Source: Marsupella aquatica (taxonomy: Eukaryota > Marchantiophyta). Taken from it: DNA of 64,000 bases. The stretch is from the NCBI GenBank assembly GCA_973895155.1, contig OZ316895.1, forward strand, positions 16,430,001-16,494,000, read 5' to 3'. The notes below the pieces were generated by a model. The model made no database searches. It had not been told where the DNA came from and was given only the letters and a program-made list of their open reading frames with translations. The stretch's first letter is position 1; each line of letters begins with the position of its first letter. Positions 25,737 to 38,700 of this stretch are shown here, piece after piece. Made by a program: the position numbers and the translations under genes.

Positions 25737-26239
25737 AATGCACTTTGACATTATTGAATACATTTTTGTGGAGCTTCTAAGGGTCTTGCTGAGGCCGCTG
25801 CAAGTAGATGTCTATTGCTTGCTAAAATTGATTTCTTTCGACTGCTTTTGGGTTGTAGTGCCCAAAGTTGATGTCCAGGTGCGGTAGCAGTGCTTAGCAC
25901 TGGGGTATTCATGCCAAGTCTTACCGGAGGGGGGCAGTCACTTTCCCTCAATTTATGTAACTCTATGATTTGTTCAATTGACTGATGTACAGATTACTGT
26001 CCATACATTGCTCTTTAATGAGACCAAATCCACTGTTGTTGCAATTGTTCTCTTGTCTGAACTCAAATTAATTGTTGCAAGCTTGGTGTTTTGTTCCGAT
26101 TGAAGTTTGCTACTCATGAAGCTGTCTTGTGAAAGATCAAGCTAAAGGAATTTGATGTCCATTTTGACTTACCCTACACAGGAAGCCATTGTTTTGGAAA
26201 TAAAACGGAAGGAGTGTTTCACGAACAGAGAGCCTTGTG

Positions 26240-26960
26240 TTAGTCTTGGTCGTACTCGTTCACAATGCCGTGTAGCAGCCTGTGCACGGCGGCAAGAGTA
26301 TAGGAGTGGGACGCAAGGGCTTCACCTCTGACCTGGCCAAGTTCTACCTAGATGTTCTGTAGATGAAGTACCTGCCTCCTCGTCACGAGGGATGGAGATT
26401 TCATACGGGACTCGTGGGTTCCGGGTAGGTCGGTGCATTTGATCAAACAGACTTCGTTTCGGTACAGGAGTAACAGTACATAGAGGGGAGCTTTCAAGTT
26501 GTTTTAAAATGTTTCCTTAGGTTCCAGTACTGAGGTAGGCCGTTCATCCAGGTCATTCGGTACTTCGACGTGCAGGTCCAATCGTCCACGAGTCTCCTCA
26601 TGGTTGACTATGTGGGTCCCCCGTGAGATACGAGGCTAATACATACTGTAGAGGTAACAGGGATTAAAATAATGTCTAAGCGAAAAATCATTTTTTATCA
26701 CTATGCGTCTATGCGTGCCTGAGATGCGAGGTCTGCAACTCTACGCCCACGAGTATCGACTCGATTACTGGGCACAGGGGAGCAGGTTGTACGTGAGTAG
26801 AGCGCAAGGGGCGTACCTTGAATACTGACAGGCAATGGGTACAAGGATCGTCACTTTAACTTCGTACACGAAGATGTTTACTTCCGCAATTGCTGTTAGT
26901 ACCGTATACTGAAGAGCACTGCATTGCGGCCGACGCCGTAGAGGACGAATTGACTGTAGA
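26240..26960 (-). pseudogene. Possible decayed coding relic, unidentified
   Basis: On the minus strand, open stretches follow one another but change frame. One runs from about 26675 to 26520 after a TATTAG acceptor-like site (with segments such as HIVNHEETRGRLDLHVEVPN), the next from about 26515 to 26330 (KRSLFDQMHRPTRNPRVPYE), and the last ends at a TAA at 26240-26242 (VHRLLHGIVNEYDQD). A further open stretch lies near 26950-26770. No family is recognised and no clean set of GT-AG junctions joins the pieces. It could be a frameshifted gene relic, an unrecognised spliced gene, or chance openness in a GC-richer patch. Confidence 0.25.
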
Positions 26961-27351
26961 CCTGGCTCGATCTTTATGAGTAAGGGGCCGAAGCTTTCCG
27001 AAGTTACCGACTCGGGAACAGATTTCTCTTATTTTTCGCAAAGAACAGCGTTAAGCTTTTAATTCGGTGTTCCCAAATTATCAGCTTCCAGGGCACCTAC
27101 TGTGCATAAATCCTAAGCTTCGTTAAAGGTCCTGCTTTAGTGTGGTGTCTTCCTTTAGAAACTTACTTTTCATGATTCAAGAGAAACAATCCACCGTATA
27201 AACGACAGCCCATTACATTATGCAAAGCCTACACCTCATCTAGTGGGAGCCCTGGCTAGATGGCTACCAACTCCTGAGCAAAGAAAACTTTTGGCAATTG
27301 CATGCTATTTTGCACAGGGGACTACTGTAGACATTTTGTATGTGCTGCCGC

Positions 27352-27747
27352 CATGGCGTACTGAGGATCTAGAAACATGTGTGGGGGTTGGAATTGAAGG
27401 AAAAAGCTGTCACTCAAATTCTTGGTCAGACTTCACAAAATTATCCTTTTCAAATGAGGTCTCGTACAGAGTGCATGGATGCAGATCTTGATGGCATAAG
27501 ATAACTTGACAATGCTTCTCGAATGCTGTACATGAAAAGTGAAATCTAACATGGCGTACGAAGGATCTAGAAAGATGCGTGGGGATTGCAATTGAAGAAC
27601 GCTTTCATTAAAATTCTTGGTAAGACTTCGCACAATTATCCACCTCAAAATGAGGCCTCTTACAGAATTCATGGATGCAGGTCTTGATGGCATAGAATAA
27701 CTTGACAAAGCTTCTCGAGTGCTGTACATGAAAAGTGAAATCTGACA
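27352..27747. repeat. 198-base tandem duplication
   Basis: Copy one is 27352-27549 and copy two 27550-27747; both start with CATGGCGTAC, share GGATCTAGAAA, TTCATGGATGCAG-like and CTTGATGGCATA segments, and end with GCTGTACATGAAAAGTGAAA. Identity is high but with scattered substitutions and small gaps, indicating an old duplication. A short open stretch of about 55 codons runs into copy one from 27243 and is not repeated. Confidence 0.93.
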
Positions 27748-28689
27748 TCATAACGTCACGCACAACATTCCCAGTAGCGCAACCATGGGTGCTTAAACCA
27801 TTCATCTTCGTCCACTTCCCGAAACTTGCCTCATTTTAGCTCTACCTCCACGGTGACGCCTTCGTTACTCTTTCCCATTTGTTGTGATTTCCTACAGATG
27901 ACGTATGTCGAGGAATTCAGCGTTACAATAGTTATGTCAAAACTTTGGGATTCATAAACTTCTGGCAGTTCTATGGTACAGTCCCAACTTTTTCAGTGCC
28001 ATCTGCTTCGGCTACCCGTGGCAAACCCCTCCAACAGTACCGTTTGTCGCCGTGAGGAACCTCTAAAGAAAGGCCGATGGTTGGCCTTGCCTCCTTGCCT
28101 CTATTCGACACCGTATGACGGTGTGGCGTCTTCTATGCTTCAGCTTCTCAGTCGCGTCTTCCTCAGGAACTTCATGGTGGTGATTCAACAAAACATCTCC
28201 CAAAAAAATGTGGGTATTCCAACTACAGCAACTCTCAGCGTTCGAACTTGCCTCCTTTGTTCACTCAAAAAAAAAAAGGGCTCACAACATCATGACGTCT
28301 CCTGTAGCCTCCAATTTTAGAGTGTCATACCCTCAGTTTCTCCGAATTAAACATCACCTTTCTCCGAATTAAACATCACCTCCAGTAAAATGATGGAATT
28401 TTCTCAGACCGTATATCTGAGTAACCTACCTCGTCTCCTTCAGTCTCTCCAAACCTAAGGCTCACAACTTTACAGCATCTTCTGTACATATTTAATCTTC
28501 TCAGAGCCGTCCCCTGATATTCACCAAAGTCGTTTTCCTTCAACCCATTACAGCAACCACTGGGAACCCCTATACGCGGTACCTCTATGGTAATGATACC
28601 GGCTTCGTTCAAAATCGCCCCTCACGTTGCCATATGGACTGATGCCGATAGCTTCACAATCCTGAATTTTGGACAGGCGAGCAAACACA

Positions 28690-29619
28690 CTAGAGCAGCC
28701 GTGTAGCAGTCGGCCGTAAGAGCCCCATGCCGGTCCCACTTCCCACATGCTTAAAAGTGGTAGCCTGCAGATCATCCCCGTGCCCTGCAAACCCAGTTCC
28801 ACCCTTCTCAAGCGCCACGAGGTTCTTCACTTTGCAGCTCCGGTTACAGACCATGCAGACCTTGTCCTTGGCGATAAATTGGTCACAGCACTTTTTGCAG
28901 AAAACATGACCACAGCTACCGATGGCCACTAGAGTTGAGGTATTAGTGAATGTCACTGAGCAAGATGGGCAAAGATACTTGTCCCCACTGAGATCGATTT
29001 CCTTCTTTTCTCTGTAGGGAACATCGGAGAAAGACACGGAGAATAAATCCTTGAGCTTCAGCTTCTCCTTGCCTTCAGGGCAAATACTGTCCAAGGAAGG
29101 AACATGCGCTCTCTCCCGTGCCTCGGGAGTGGCCGATGGTAACCAAAACGCCTTCATGGTACGAAGAGCCTCCTCCTCGAAGGACGTGGTTTTCACACTA
29201 TTAGCCCCATGAAATCCACTCCTGTTCTGATCCACCGAGAGGACAGTTTCATTCTCATTTGGAACTGCACTGTTATTCAACCTGTCAAAGGCATCCAGCT
29301 CAGCCTCTCGTCCCGTAATCCTCTTCTCAACCTCAACTTCTCTATCCTGCCTCTCTTGAGATTCGTAAACTATCAGCTTCCTCTTGATGTCCTTCTTTTG
29401 CGCGAGGAGGCATTCGTAGATGCATTCCTTGCAGAAAAGATGGCCCTTGCGACAGCATTGTGGATCGATGAAAGGCTTCAAACAGATACAGCACGCATCG
29501 AATGGCTTGATGGAGTCTCTTCCCAGTCGCTCCTTCTGCGTGCCATAACCCAATTTCTTCCTCTCATCGTATGTGAAGAACGCCAAGTCATTGTTGTTCT
29601 TCGAATGCCGCTGCGGCAT
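28690..29619 (-). CDS. CSU1: CSU1 / NOSIP-type RING-U-box E3 ubiquitin ligase, intronless
   Basis: Single uninterrupted frame of 309 residues, nearly colinear with Arabidopsis COP1 SUPPRESSOR 1 (At1g61620) and animal NOSIP. In Arabidopsis this E3 ligase limits COP1 and SPA1 levels and so tunes seedling light signalling; the same role here is inferred. The start MPQRHSKNNNDLAFFTYDER is the invariant family N terminus, which fixes the ATG at 29617-29619. An N-terminal half-RING with CCICLKPFID...CCRKGHLFCKEC (Cys43 to Cys66) is followed by a charged linker, the conserved GFHGANSVKTTSFEEEALRT segment and a C-terminal RING, CPSC...SCGHVFCKKC...CMVC, ending in GTGMGLLRP. The stop is TAG at 28690-28692. 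It is the only confident gene here without introns. It faces the HAD gene and is divergent from NOL10. Confidence 0.96.
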   Translation of the reverse strand: MPQRHSKNNNDLAFFTYDERKKLGYGTQKERLGRDSIKPFDACCICLKPFIDPQCCRKGHLFCKECIYECLLAQKKDIKRKLIVYESQERQDREVEVEKRITGREAELDAFDRLNNSAVPNENETVLSVDQNRSGFHGANSVKTTSFEEEALRTMKAFWLPSATPEARERAHVPSLDSICPEGKEKLKLKDLFSVSFSDVPYREKKEIDLSGDKYLCPSCSVTFTNTSTLVAIGSCGHVFCKKCCDQFIAKDKVCMVCNRSCKVKNLVALEKGGTGFAGHGDDLQATTFKHVGSGTGMGLLRPTATRLL

Positions 29620-32600
29620 CTTGACTACAACTGCTCCGATACTTTACGCTGTCTATTGAGAGCAATTTCCTAACCACTAACTTTCTTCCTCCAATTCCAC
29701 AAGCTCAAAACCTTCCAGTCCACAGAGTCGTCCGCTTCATCTTGCTATCTATCGCGTGCACGTTCCAACTCCAAAAATTCTCTCAAGTGAAGAAGAGCTC
29801 TCGTGAAGATTTTCGCTCAACTTCCTCGTAGAACCTTCAATTCTTGTCACAAAAAAATTAAACCGAGCTTGGGCTGTCGCGTCCGGCAACCCAATACCGT
29901 TCCCAACATGAAAATCCCTCAGTTCCCGGTCTCAAACTCAACTCCAGAAATGACGGACTTCACCTTCCAGCACCGCGTCCGTCATCCAAAACCAAACCCT
30001 GTAATTTCTGCGACTCTTGAACGGTATTCTTGACTGGTCGAACTTTACTGTAAAGCTCGTCTCTCGTCACTTTCTCCTCTACGGTTGAGAAGGGCTTTAC
30101 AAGAACTTGGGGTTTATCTACACAGCACAATAAATTCAACACAACTCTAGCTCAGTTCTAGTCACCTTATCCTTTAGGGTTGAGGGGGGCCTTACAAGAA
30201 CCTGGGGTTTCCCTACACAATAAATTCAACACAACTTTAGTGTAAAACTCATCTCTTGTCACCTTCTCCTCTAGGGATGAGGGGGCCCTTACAAGAACTT
30301 CGGGTTTCTCCACACAATACAATTTAACACAACTTTACTCTCAAGTTCATCTCTCGTCACCTTCTGGGCTTTACAAGAACTTGGGTGCAAATAGTCCATG
30401 TTCATCCATTGCAATAGGCTATCTGTCAAATATATCGTGATCAAAAGCTAAGATAACGGCCTACAGCCTAGAGTGAAGAGTCTAGACTGTAATTCAGGGG
30501 GCAGAGGTATTGTTGAGGGTGGATTTGGAAACAGGCATGATTGGTACTCACCGTCACCATCTATTTATGAGCAAAGCTAAGGCATTCAGGCTAGTACAGT
30601 AATCTTAAAATGCCTGAGCCAAAATATGATTAGTTGCAGGCAAGAAAATTCAGGATCTTGAATAGGAATTGCCCCAGCAGTCCAGGTCCAAGTGGTGGTC
30701 TAATTTTTTGATAAAAGAAGGATCCACTAAAAGGTGACACTTTTTGTTACTGGTTTGCCACATTGTGCCCCCAACTTAGGTAGTGAAGGCTGGCCTATTT
30801 CTATATTTTTGAATGGCTTTGGTTGCATTTCAGACAAGGGAAAAAAGTTTTGAGAATTCTTCCAATGACATGCACAAGAGACTAGGAAGTAAGATCACAC
30901 TGGCACCATGAATACGTGATTCACTGTTGTCAAACAAGAATGCAGGGGCTTTACTAAGCTTTGGCCACCATAGCCACACCAAGCTTCCAAGTATCAGTTC
31001 CTAGCTTGCTCCCTCACAAAACTCGTCCACATAATTTTGGAACTCATCTAAGGTGTTAAAAGTTAATATGTTGTCAAAGTCAAAGTTTTGACTGTTAAGT
31101 TTCAGTTAGATGAGCAGGAGTCTCACTGAGGAGCTCTCCCTTGTCCCTTTATGTGCTAGGGACTCTAGTCGCGTCCAATCATCATCAAGTCCCTAATGTT
31201 GATTTGACTAAGGGAGGTTAACCCAAGACCAAGAGTTAAGGCTAACAAACAAGACCTCTCTCCAAGTTCTTGTAAAACCTCCTTACTGTGAGTATGGCAA
31301 TTGATAACTGATTGGATTGGGATACTCTCAAACTGCACTTCTCGTTAAGTAATGTGATGATACTTCTTGCTGCTAGAGTGCTTCAACCTTCAATGATCCC
31401 TTTCCCTTGTCATTTGTCACATTAGAGAAGTTGTCATCTCATGTTCAAGTAGGATTTTACCTTAGTGCCTTCCCTAAATCATCTGCTCTACATGTTAGGG
31501 TGAACTCTAGCCTTGGGTTCACTTCTAGTTACTTAGACTATACCACCATTCAGGTGTTACTGGTGGTTAGTTGTGACTCTAGTACCTAGCATATAGAGGG
31601 GCTAAGGAGAGCTACTCTTGGAGACTCATACTCATTGTTAAGGGAGCTAGTCGGTGTTATCTTGGAGAGCTTGTACAAGGAGGCTTTAAGTGACTGGCCT
31701 TAGTAACTTAGGCTCTTGCATTCCATGTGCGTAATCTTGGCTAAGGTGAAGCACAAATATCATGTGTTGATGTGCTTGCTTCTTGTTTATCTCTTGATTG
31801 TGTGTAGCCGGTTTTCCCAAAAGTTCATCCCTTGCATTGTACATCCCTATCCTAAACCCCTGCCAGCATTAACTCTACAAAAGAGTGGTATGCACTTATT
31901 GATTGGAATTCCATCTAAGATTTTGTGTTCTTACCCATTAAGTCTACATAAGAGTGGTATGCATATTTGTGGTTTAGCGGAGCAAGTTTCATGGAGTGGT
32001 GCATCCGCCTTTGTAGGATGGCACTACTGTAGACTCCTGAAGTTGAACTAACTATAATGGCAATCATACTACAGTGGTTGCTCTCTAAAGGCACATTCAT
32101 AAGTGAAAACCCTGGATAAGTGCAAGGAATCCTGTTCTTCCCTTTTGCTGTGCACTTTTGGTAAGTGCAACCAGATCTGAGTTGTTTTAGCTACATACCA
32201 ACTTTATAGGTGCAAAACTCTGATAAGTGTACATGAATTTCACTTACTAATAAGTGAATGGCATATTTTGGTAGAGTAAAAATTGAGGTAGGGGGCGTAA
32301 TTGAGGGCAAGGATGCACAATTTAGGATGGGAATTAGGAGACCTTTCACTGTAGGAGGATAATTGCACATTCAACTCACAGATGTAAACCACGCACTCTT
32401 ATCAGTAACTGCACAATTATCTGGGTTTTTGCACTTATCACTTGGTGCAAACCCCCGTTAAGTGCACACCGGATGCTTCGTCCCGGAGTGTGCACTTAGA
32501 GACTACAGTAAGGGTTGTAAGGTTGTGTTCGTTCTCAGCGTCAGAATCTCGCAATGGAGAGGTTTCGCTTCGGCGCACTCGATTGATTTTCCGTCTTGCC

Positions 32601-32751
32601 AATTTTTTCTCCCTCCTGCAATAAACCCTCACCATTTCACGAAGATCAGTTACGGAAAAGCAGTGACGATGGTGAAGTCGGTTTGGCATGATCATGCCGG
32701 TTATTTCTGAGAGGAATTTGGCCGTTTCAGAGCTAGGTCTGAGGGGGCATC
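29620..32751. other. Divergent intergenic region between CSU1 and NOL10
   Basis: Contains the two promoters and a ~95-base tandem array (30043-30386). From 30400 to 32400 stops interrupt all frames and no gene is recognised. Two copies of an AAGAGTGGTATGCA word occur near 31880 and 31950. The words AAGTGCA, TAAGTGCA and TGCACTTA recur between 32110 and 32500, close to the NOL10 leader, suggesting another weak repeat family. Confidence 0.6.
30043..30386. repeat. Degenerate tandem repeat of ~95-100 bases, about 3.5 copies
   Basis: Each unit has CTCATCTCTCGTCACCTTCT, then TAGGGTTGAGGGGG, GGGCTTTACAAGAACTTGGG or close variants, and ACACAATAAATTCAACACAA. Units begin near 30050, 30150, 30240 and 30335, the last truncated. 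The core GGGCTTTACAAGA is shared with the array at 44075-44850. Confidence 0.88.
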
Positions 32752-35700
32752 ATGGCTGGCCCGGGTGGCATGAAGGTTACCGATCTCAATGGGGTGAAAG
32801 TTTACACCGTCTCCGGTCAGCGGTCGGTTGCGTCGTGGGTGAACCCCGCCAACCTGCGGAGTCTGCGCAAGGATGAAGGTGAGAACGCTGACGAGTTTCT
32901 GTCCATCTCCGTGTCGAGAAATTGGATGGAATTGTTTCGTTTCGTTGTCCTTCAGTCGCATGGTTTAATGTAGCTCGGCACACAGCCTCTTGCGACCGCA
33001 GCTGAATTTTGTGTTTCTTTGGATTGAGCAGACTATATGCGCAGGATTGAGCTTTTGCAAGACCTGCAGTTTGATACTGCTTCAACTCGGATCAAAGTGA
33101 CACCTGATGGCCAGTTCCTCGTTGCCTCAGGTAAATTCATTATTTCAGAACCAATTTGTTTCCTTCCCTTTATGTTGTCCCAAGTTTTCCTTAAACCCTA
33201 AACCCTGTGCTGAAGACGGGCAAGTTTGGTTTGTTCTCCTTCTTTTCAATGATGAAATGTATTCGGTATGCAGGAACCTATCCCGCGCAAGTGAAGGTCT
33301 ATGAGCTGAACGAACTGACGTTAAAGTTTGAACGACACTTGATTTCAGATATTGTTGATTTCCAGGTGCAGTTTGGCTTCCTGTGGAATTTGTAGTCCTC
33401 CGCTTTTATTTTCTTCTCACAGGAAGCCTGTTTTTGTCATGATATGACTGTGATTTCTCATGACCTTATTATCTTGTGAATGTGGTAAAATCTACTGATC
33501 CCAGCATATTCGTTTGCACATTGTCGTGGAGGACGTCTACCTTTTTTTCCAAGTCTTTGACCAAATTTAAATGATGCAGGTTCTTAGTGATGACTACTCC
33601 AAAATGGCCTTTTTGTGCATGGATCGTTCTGTCTGTTTGCATGCCAAGTTTGGCAGCTACTTTAGTACCCGGATACCAAGGTGGGCGTTGGAAGACTTTA
33701 TTTGGAATGTATGCCTTGAACTTGCTGTTTCTTGTCACAATCGCCAACTCAAAATTTGATACACTAGTTTTTCCGTAGGGATAGCTTATTTATCAGCTGC
33801 AAATTTTTCATCACCACTGGAGTTTCTGCTGTTTATAGAGGCCGAATTTCCATCCGACACTCATATCTGACTGATTGTGTTGTTGTATATTTTACAGAAT
33901 GGGAAGGGATCTAGCATATGACAGTTGGTCTTGTGATCTTTTGGTTGCCGCATCGTCATCGGACCTTTATCGTCTTAACTTGGAGCAGGTATTTCCTTTA
34001 ACAAATATGTTACTCCTTTTTAGAGAACCACGTAATCAACATTTATTCCTATGCTTTGCTGCCTGCGGGATACTGGTGGTCTGGCATCCTTGAGTCTGTC
34101 CTCACTCATGCTCATCTGTTCTTCAGCTTTAGGGTTTAGGGTTTAGGGTTCAGCAATCCTGCTCTTGGAAAGAAGTTGAGTAAGGTGGACTTTCTGAAAT
34201 TTCTGTTCGGATGAACTTCCAAAGTTACTAAAGGAAAGAGATCATTTGCATGGAGGATATGTCACGCAGCTTCCTTTCTAACTCACTACCTCTGGACCTT
34301 CTCTCCTACCCCAGCCGATTTAAGGCATGGATTGGTTGCTCTATAAAATATTCACTGTTGTCACGTCGCAGGGACGATTTTTGGCCCCACTCCAAAGCCG
34401 ATCCCCTGGCATAAATGTCATTGGTCGCAGGTATAGTTTCTGGAAACCCAGGAAAGTCAGAATGTTCTCTTTTGATAGATGACTGACTTAATTAGTTCCA
34501 ATGGGAATAGGACGTCCAGTTGTTTCGTTCATGCCTGGACAGTGTTGTACACTTTATCATGTCTCAGTAACCCGAAGATTCCTATTCCCTCCTGGCACCG
34601 AAAACACTGTACGATTTCCCTTGTATCAGAGTAACTTATGCTATCAGAAACTCCTTTTCTGCCGTTTTGCTCCACCCAATTCTTTCAGGATGGGATTTAG
34701 AAATTCCCCCATTTGGCCTTGCAAATTTCTGATTTAGCTATCGATCAATCCCTTTCTCAAAAACACCTACTTGTAGTTTGATTCTCTCTGCAAGTGTTCA
34801 TGGGTTTGGCTGGCCTTTCCCCTTAGTCAAGCTAGTGGATTTATTCTTTTCTGGTGGATGTATGTAAACTTTTAATATTCAGATTTTAAACATTTGCCAT
34901 GACAGTCCTGTCCACGGCTTGATTGCCATAGGAGGAGAGGATGGTGCAATTGAATGCTTTGATCTGCGGCAAAAAGCAGCTATCGGTCGAATTGAATCAG
35001 TTAGTGGCCCTGACGACGACACCCAGGTAACATACCTAGGTTCATACTAGGAGAACCTTGTTCAAATCTTGATTGTCAATGATATTACTGCTGTACTTGA
35101 TTGTCAATGCACATTGTCATGGCTGAGATACGTTGTCTAAATCACTTCGCGAAGTTTATGTTTATTAATTTCACAGAACCAAATGAGCACAATTCTGACT
35201 TTGATCTCGGTAGATATGCTGTAGGTGTGCCTATCTAGAAGGTGGGATGTGAGAAAAGTTGTAGTGCTCTACTATATTCCTTACTTTTATTTCTAAAAGA
35301 AGATATTCTGCTTCTAAATTTGATTTTATACGCCTGGGGGAATAAAACTCGTGAATTGAACATTTCTTCCTGCGCTTTGTGGCTGCAGGAAGTCACTGCC
35401 TTGCGTTTTGATGAAAGAGAGGGAATGCTTCTTGCTGCTGGAACCAGCTCTGGCAAGGCAAGTGCTTTATGTGCATCCTTCTTGTCACCGTGCACTGTAA
35501 CTTGAAAAACTTTTATAAGCTTGCCATATCGTTGATTTGTTGTTTTCACATACGTCAAGTGACTTAATTTGTCTTCTTTGCTGAATAGCTTGTTTTCAGG
35601 TATTTCTTAAGATCGTTGGGTCTGATTAAAGCAATTTTCTGTTCCAGGTTTTTCTTTACGACTTGCGATCATCAACTCCAATACATGTCAAGGATCACAT

Positions 35701-38700
35701 GTTCGTTCGTTTACCTTTCAGCCTCAGACGTTCTTTGGCTTTCTTAGTTTCAATGAACTTGTCTGTAATGCTCATGGTCCAGAAGCTAGCAGATACTTCT
35801 TCCTTGATCTACATCGTTTGACTGGGTTTATTTTGTATTTAATATGCTACATACGATACCCATCGCGTCCGCCATTTTGAAGCTAAAGTGCAGTGTCCAA
35901 TTGGTGGTATCGTTGAACGAGTGGGAGGGAGTGTTCATGACAGTGTATTTGAACGATGAGATTGTCAGCACCTAGGCATTCAACTTTGGAAAGCTTGTTT
36001 AGAGTCCGTAGGCCAGGCGTATCTCATCCGAATTGTAGTGAACAGTAGCCATCGTTGAATTTCGCGTTTCACATAATGCGAGGAATTTCTCTCCCCTAGC
36101 ATACTTGGAGACACGGGCTGACTCAACTTATTACTGGCATCAGGTACGGTGCTCCTATTGTCGACATCAAGTGGCACGAGAGTGTGAGCGCAAAGTCAAG
36201 ACATTTAATCACTACTGACTCCAAAGTAGTCCGGATATGGGACCCTCAAACAGTACGTGACAAGTCGCTCTAGTTGGGTTTTTCAGTGAATTTTTGAGGT
36301 GCTTTCCACTTCTGATCTTGTTAAGGGTGTTGTGATGAGCTGCTTTGAGGTTTTGCACTGTAATGTGCCAACAATAATGTTTTTGGCAGGGCAAAGGAAT
36401 GACAAGTATTGAGGCACCGGCTGGAGAGATCAATGATTTGTGTGTCTACCCAAACAGTGGACTGCTGTTTATGGCCCTTGATTCTCCGCGAATTCCTTCA
36501 TATTTCGTTCCTGCACTAGGGCCAGCTCCAAAGTGGTGTTCATTCCTTGAAAATCTTACGGTAAGCTCATCAGTTTTCAGTGCTCACTGCTTTGGGGCTG
36601 CCACTCTAATTAGGAGTTGCCGTCATTAAGTTCTTGGTTCCGATTGTCACCCTCTGCCAAACCATGACTGCAAAACACTTGAGGAGCTGTCCTTCATTTC
36701 TCCCACTGACATAAGACATTGAGTAGCATCAAATACCGAACGCTATCATTGCATATTCTTTTCACAATTTATAATATCGCAATGTGGAACAGGTAGTTGC
36801 ACGTTGCTCATGCCGTCTACATTGCTCGATATGGGTGTGACTGCTTGAGCTAATCAGAAAACCTTTTTTTTCTCACATTCCCAGACTTATTTGTCTTGAC
36901 AGGAAGAGCTGGAGGAAAATTCGCAAACCACTATCTACGATGACTACAAATTTGTCACCAGGAAAGACCTTGAGCGTCTGAACCTAACAAATCTGCTAGG
37001 CACCAATCTGTTGCGTGCCTATATGCATGGTTTTTTCATCGATTATCGCCTTTATGCCAAGGTGTGTGAATCAATATTTCTTTGGTTCTGCTGAAGCAGC
37101 AGCTAGTGCCGCTCATCTTACCTCACGTCATGATTACCCACCCCTGTTTGGAGCCTTAGAAATCCTCTGAAAAGTGTATCAAAGGCTCTTGAACGGTAAT
37201 CAGCTTCTTTTCTTAAGGTCCCGCAGTAGCCAGAGCTGTTATTAAATTGTGCTTTTTACTAGGGAGATCCGTATCTCAAACAATTTCTAAGTCTTGGAGA
37301 TTGTTTGTGAACAGGCAAAAACTCTTGTTGATCCTTTCGCCTATGAGGTTTATCGTCAAAAACGAGTTCAAGAGAAACTAGAGGCAGAACGGGCGTCACG
37401 GATAACGGTGAGAACCCTACAAAAGGCCAGATCGTTTTCTGACTCAAAAACTAGTGTAGATATCAACTAACATGTGCGTTTGAAGCTAAAATTGAGTGCG
37501 GTCTTCCTATAGGTGAAAAAGAAGCTGCCCAAGGTGAACAAAGAACTTGCTGCACGTTTATTGAATGCTAAAGAAAGGAGGGGTGGAGCTGCTGAAGCGG
37601 TGGTGGATGATGATGGAGAGACTGTGGAAGAACGTCAATCAGCGGGAGGAAAATCATCTGCACAGACTGTCCTAACAGATGATCGGTTTTCAGCTTTGTT
37701 CAAGGACGAGGTATTCTGACTCATCTGCTTATCCTTATTCATGTGGGATTTTCTGAGATATGACGATGTACCAATGTGTGGTATCATGCCAAACATACCA
37801 AAGATGTACTGGTCAGAGTCATGGACTTCAGTATTACTGGCTTACTCTGTGGGCAAGTAGAATCTGCACCGGTTGACTTGTTTCTCTTGTGGCTTGCAGT
37901 CCTTGAAAGTGCTCTCACAGCATCTTACTCTCTAGGTGTCTGAATTTAATTTTAGAAGTATAACTGCAATCTACAAGTACTGTATCTGGCTTTTGATATT
38001 TGCACTCGTTGGGAGAACTTCACATGGTGAATAGATATTTGCAGTCTGCTGCAGAGATCTAGAAAGAAACTTCAGTGTTTCGCTCTGACAACATCTTTCA
38101 AATGTTCCTCTGAAAAGAAGCATTAAATACGTTTTGCAGTATCACCTATTCTTCTGCACAGAGTGAAGTTCTAGAATTATGGTGGACTTGGCTAACTCGT
38201 GGGATCTTGCATTTGCAGGCTTTTCAAGTCGATGAAGATGCTCCAGAATATAAAGTTCTACATCCTAATGCGAAGAGGACAGCACCTGTTAGTGAGCATT
38301 TTGATCGTGTCTCTGAGGATGAGACAGAAGGGTCAGAGAGTGACAGCGGTAGTTCTTCTGAAGAGGATAATCAGATGACTGGATCAAAGAGGAAACGTGG
38401 GGAGGGTTCATCCCAGGGCGAAGAACGAACTGGGAAACCGAAGTCGAATGCCAAACCAAGGTAATTCATCATTGCACTTGACTGGCATGTAGCCACTTGA
38501 CCCACATCATTAAGATACGGCGGCATGTTTTAGGAGAGAGCATATGTTGTGAAGTACAGAACCGTGTATTGGCTCATATTGCTCATATTTCTGGGTTCAC
38601 ATATCTGTCGGCAATCTGATTATGTCAATAACAGTGAAAGGTTTTAGCTGAGAGAAGTACATAACATCTTAGTGACACATTTATGCGAAGGGTGAGGTAA

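Larger units (their letters stand above)
25737..28689. other. Convergent intergenic region between the HAD gene and CSU1
   Basis: The two neighbours face each other, so both ends are 3' untranslated DNA. No gene is recognised. The stretch 26240-27050 is less AT-rich than its surroundings and has open segments on the minus strand in different frames (listed separately). A 198-base tandem duplication follows at 27352-27747. A short direct repeat, CTCCGAATTAAACATCACCT, occurs twice near 28337-28382. Confidence 0.6.
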
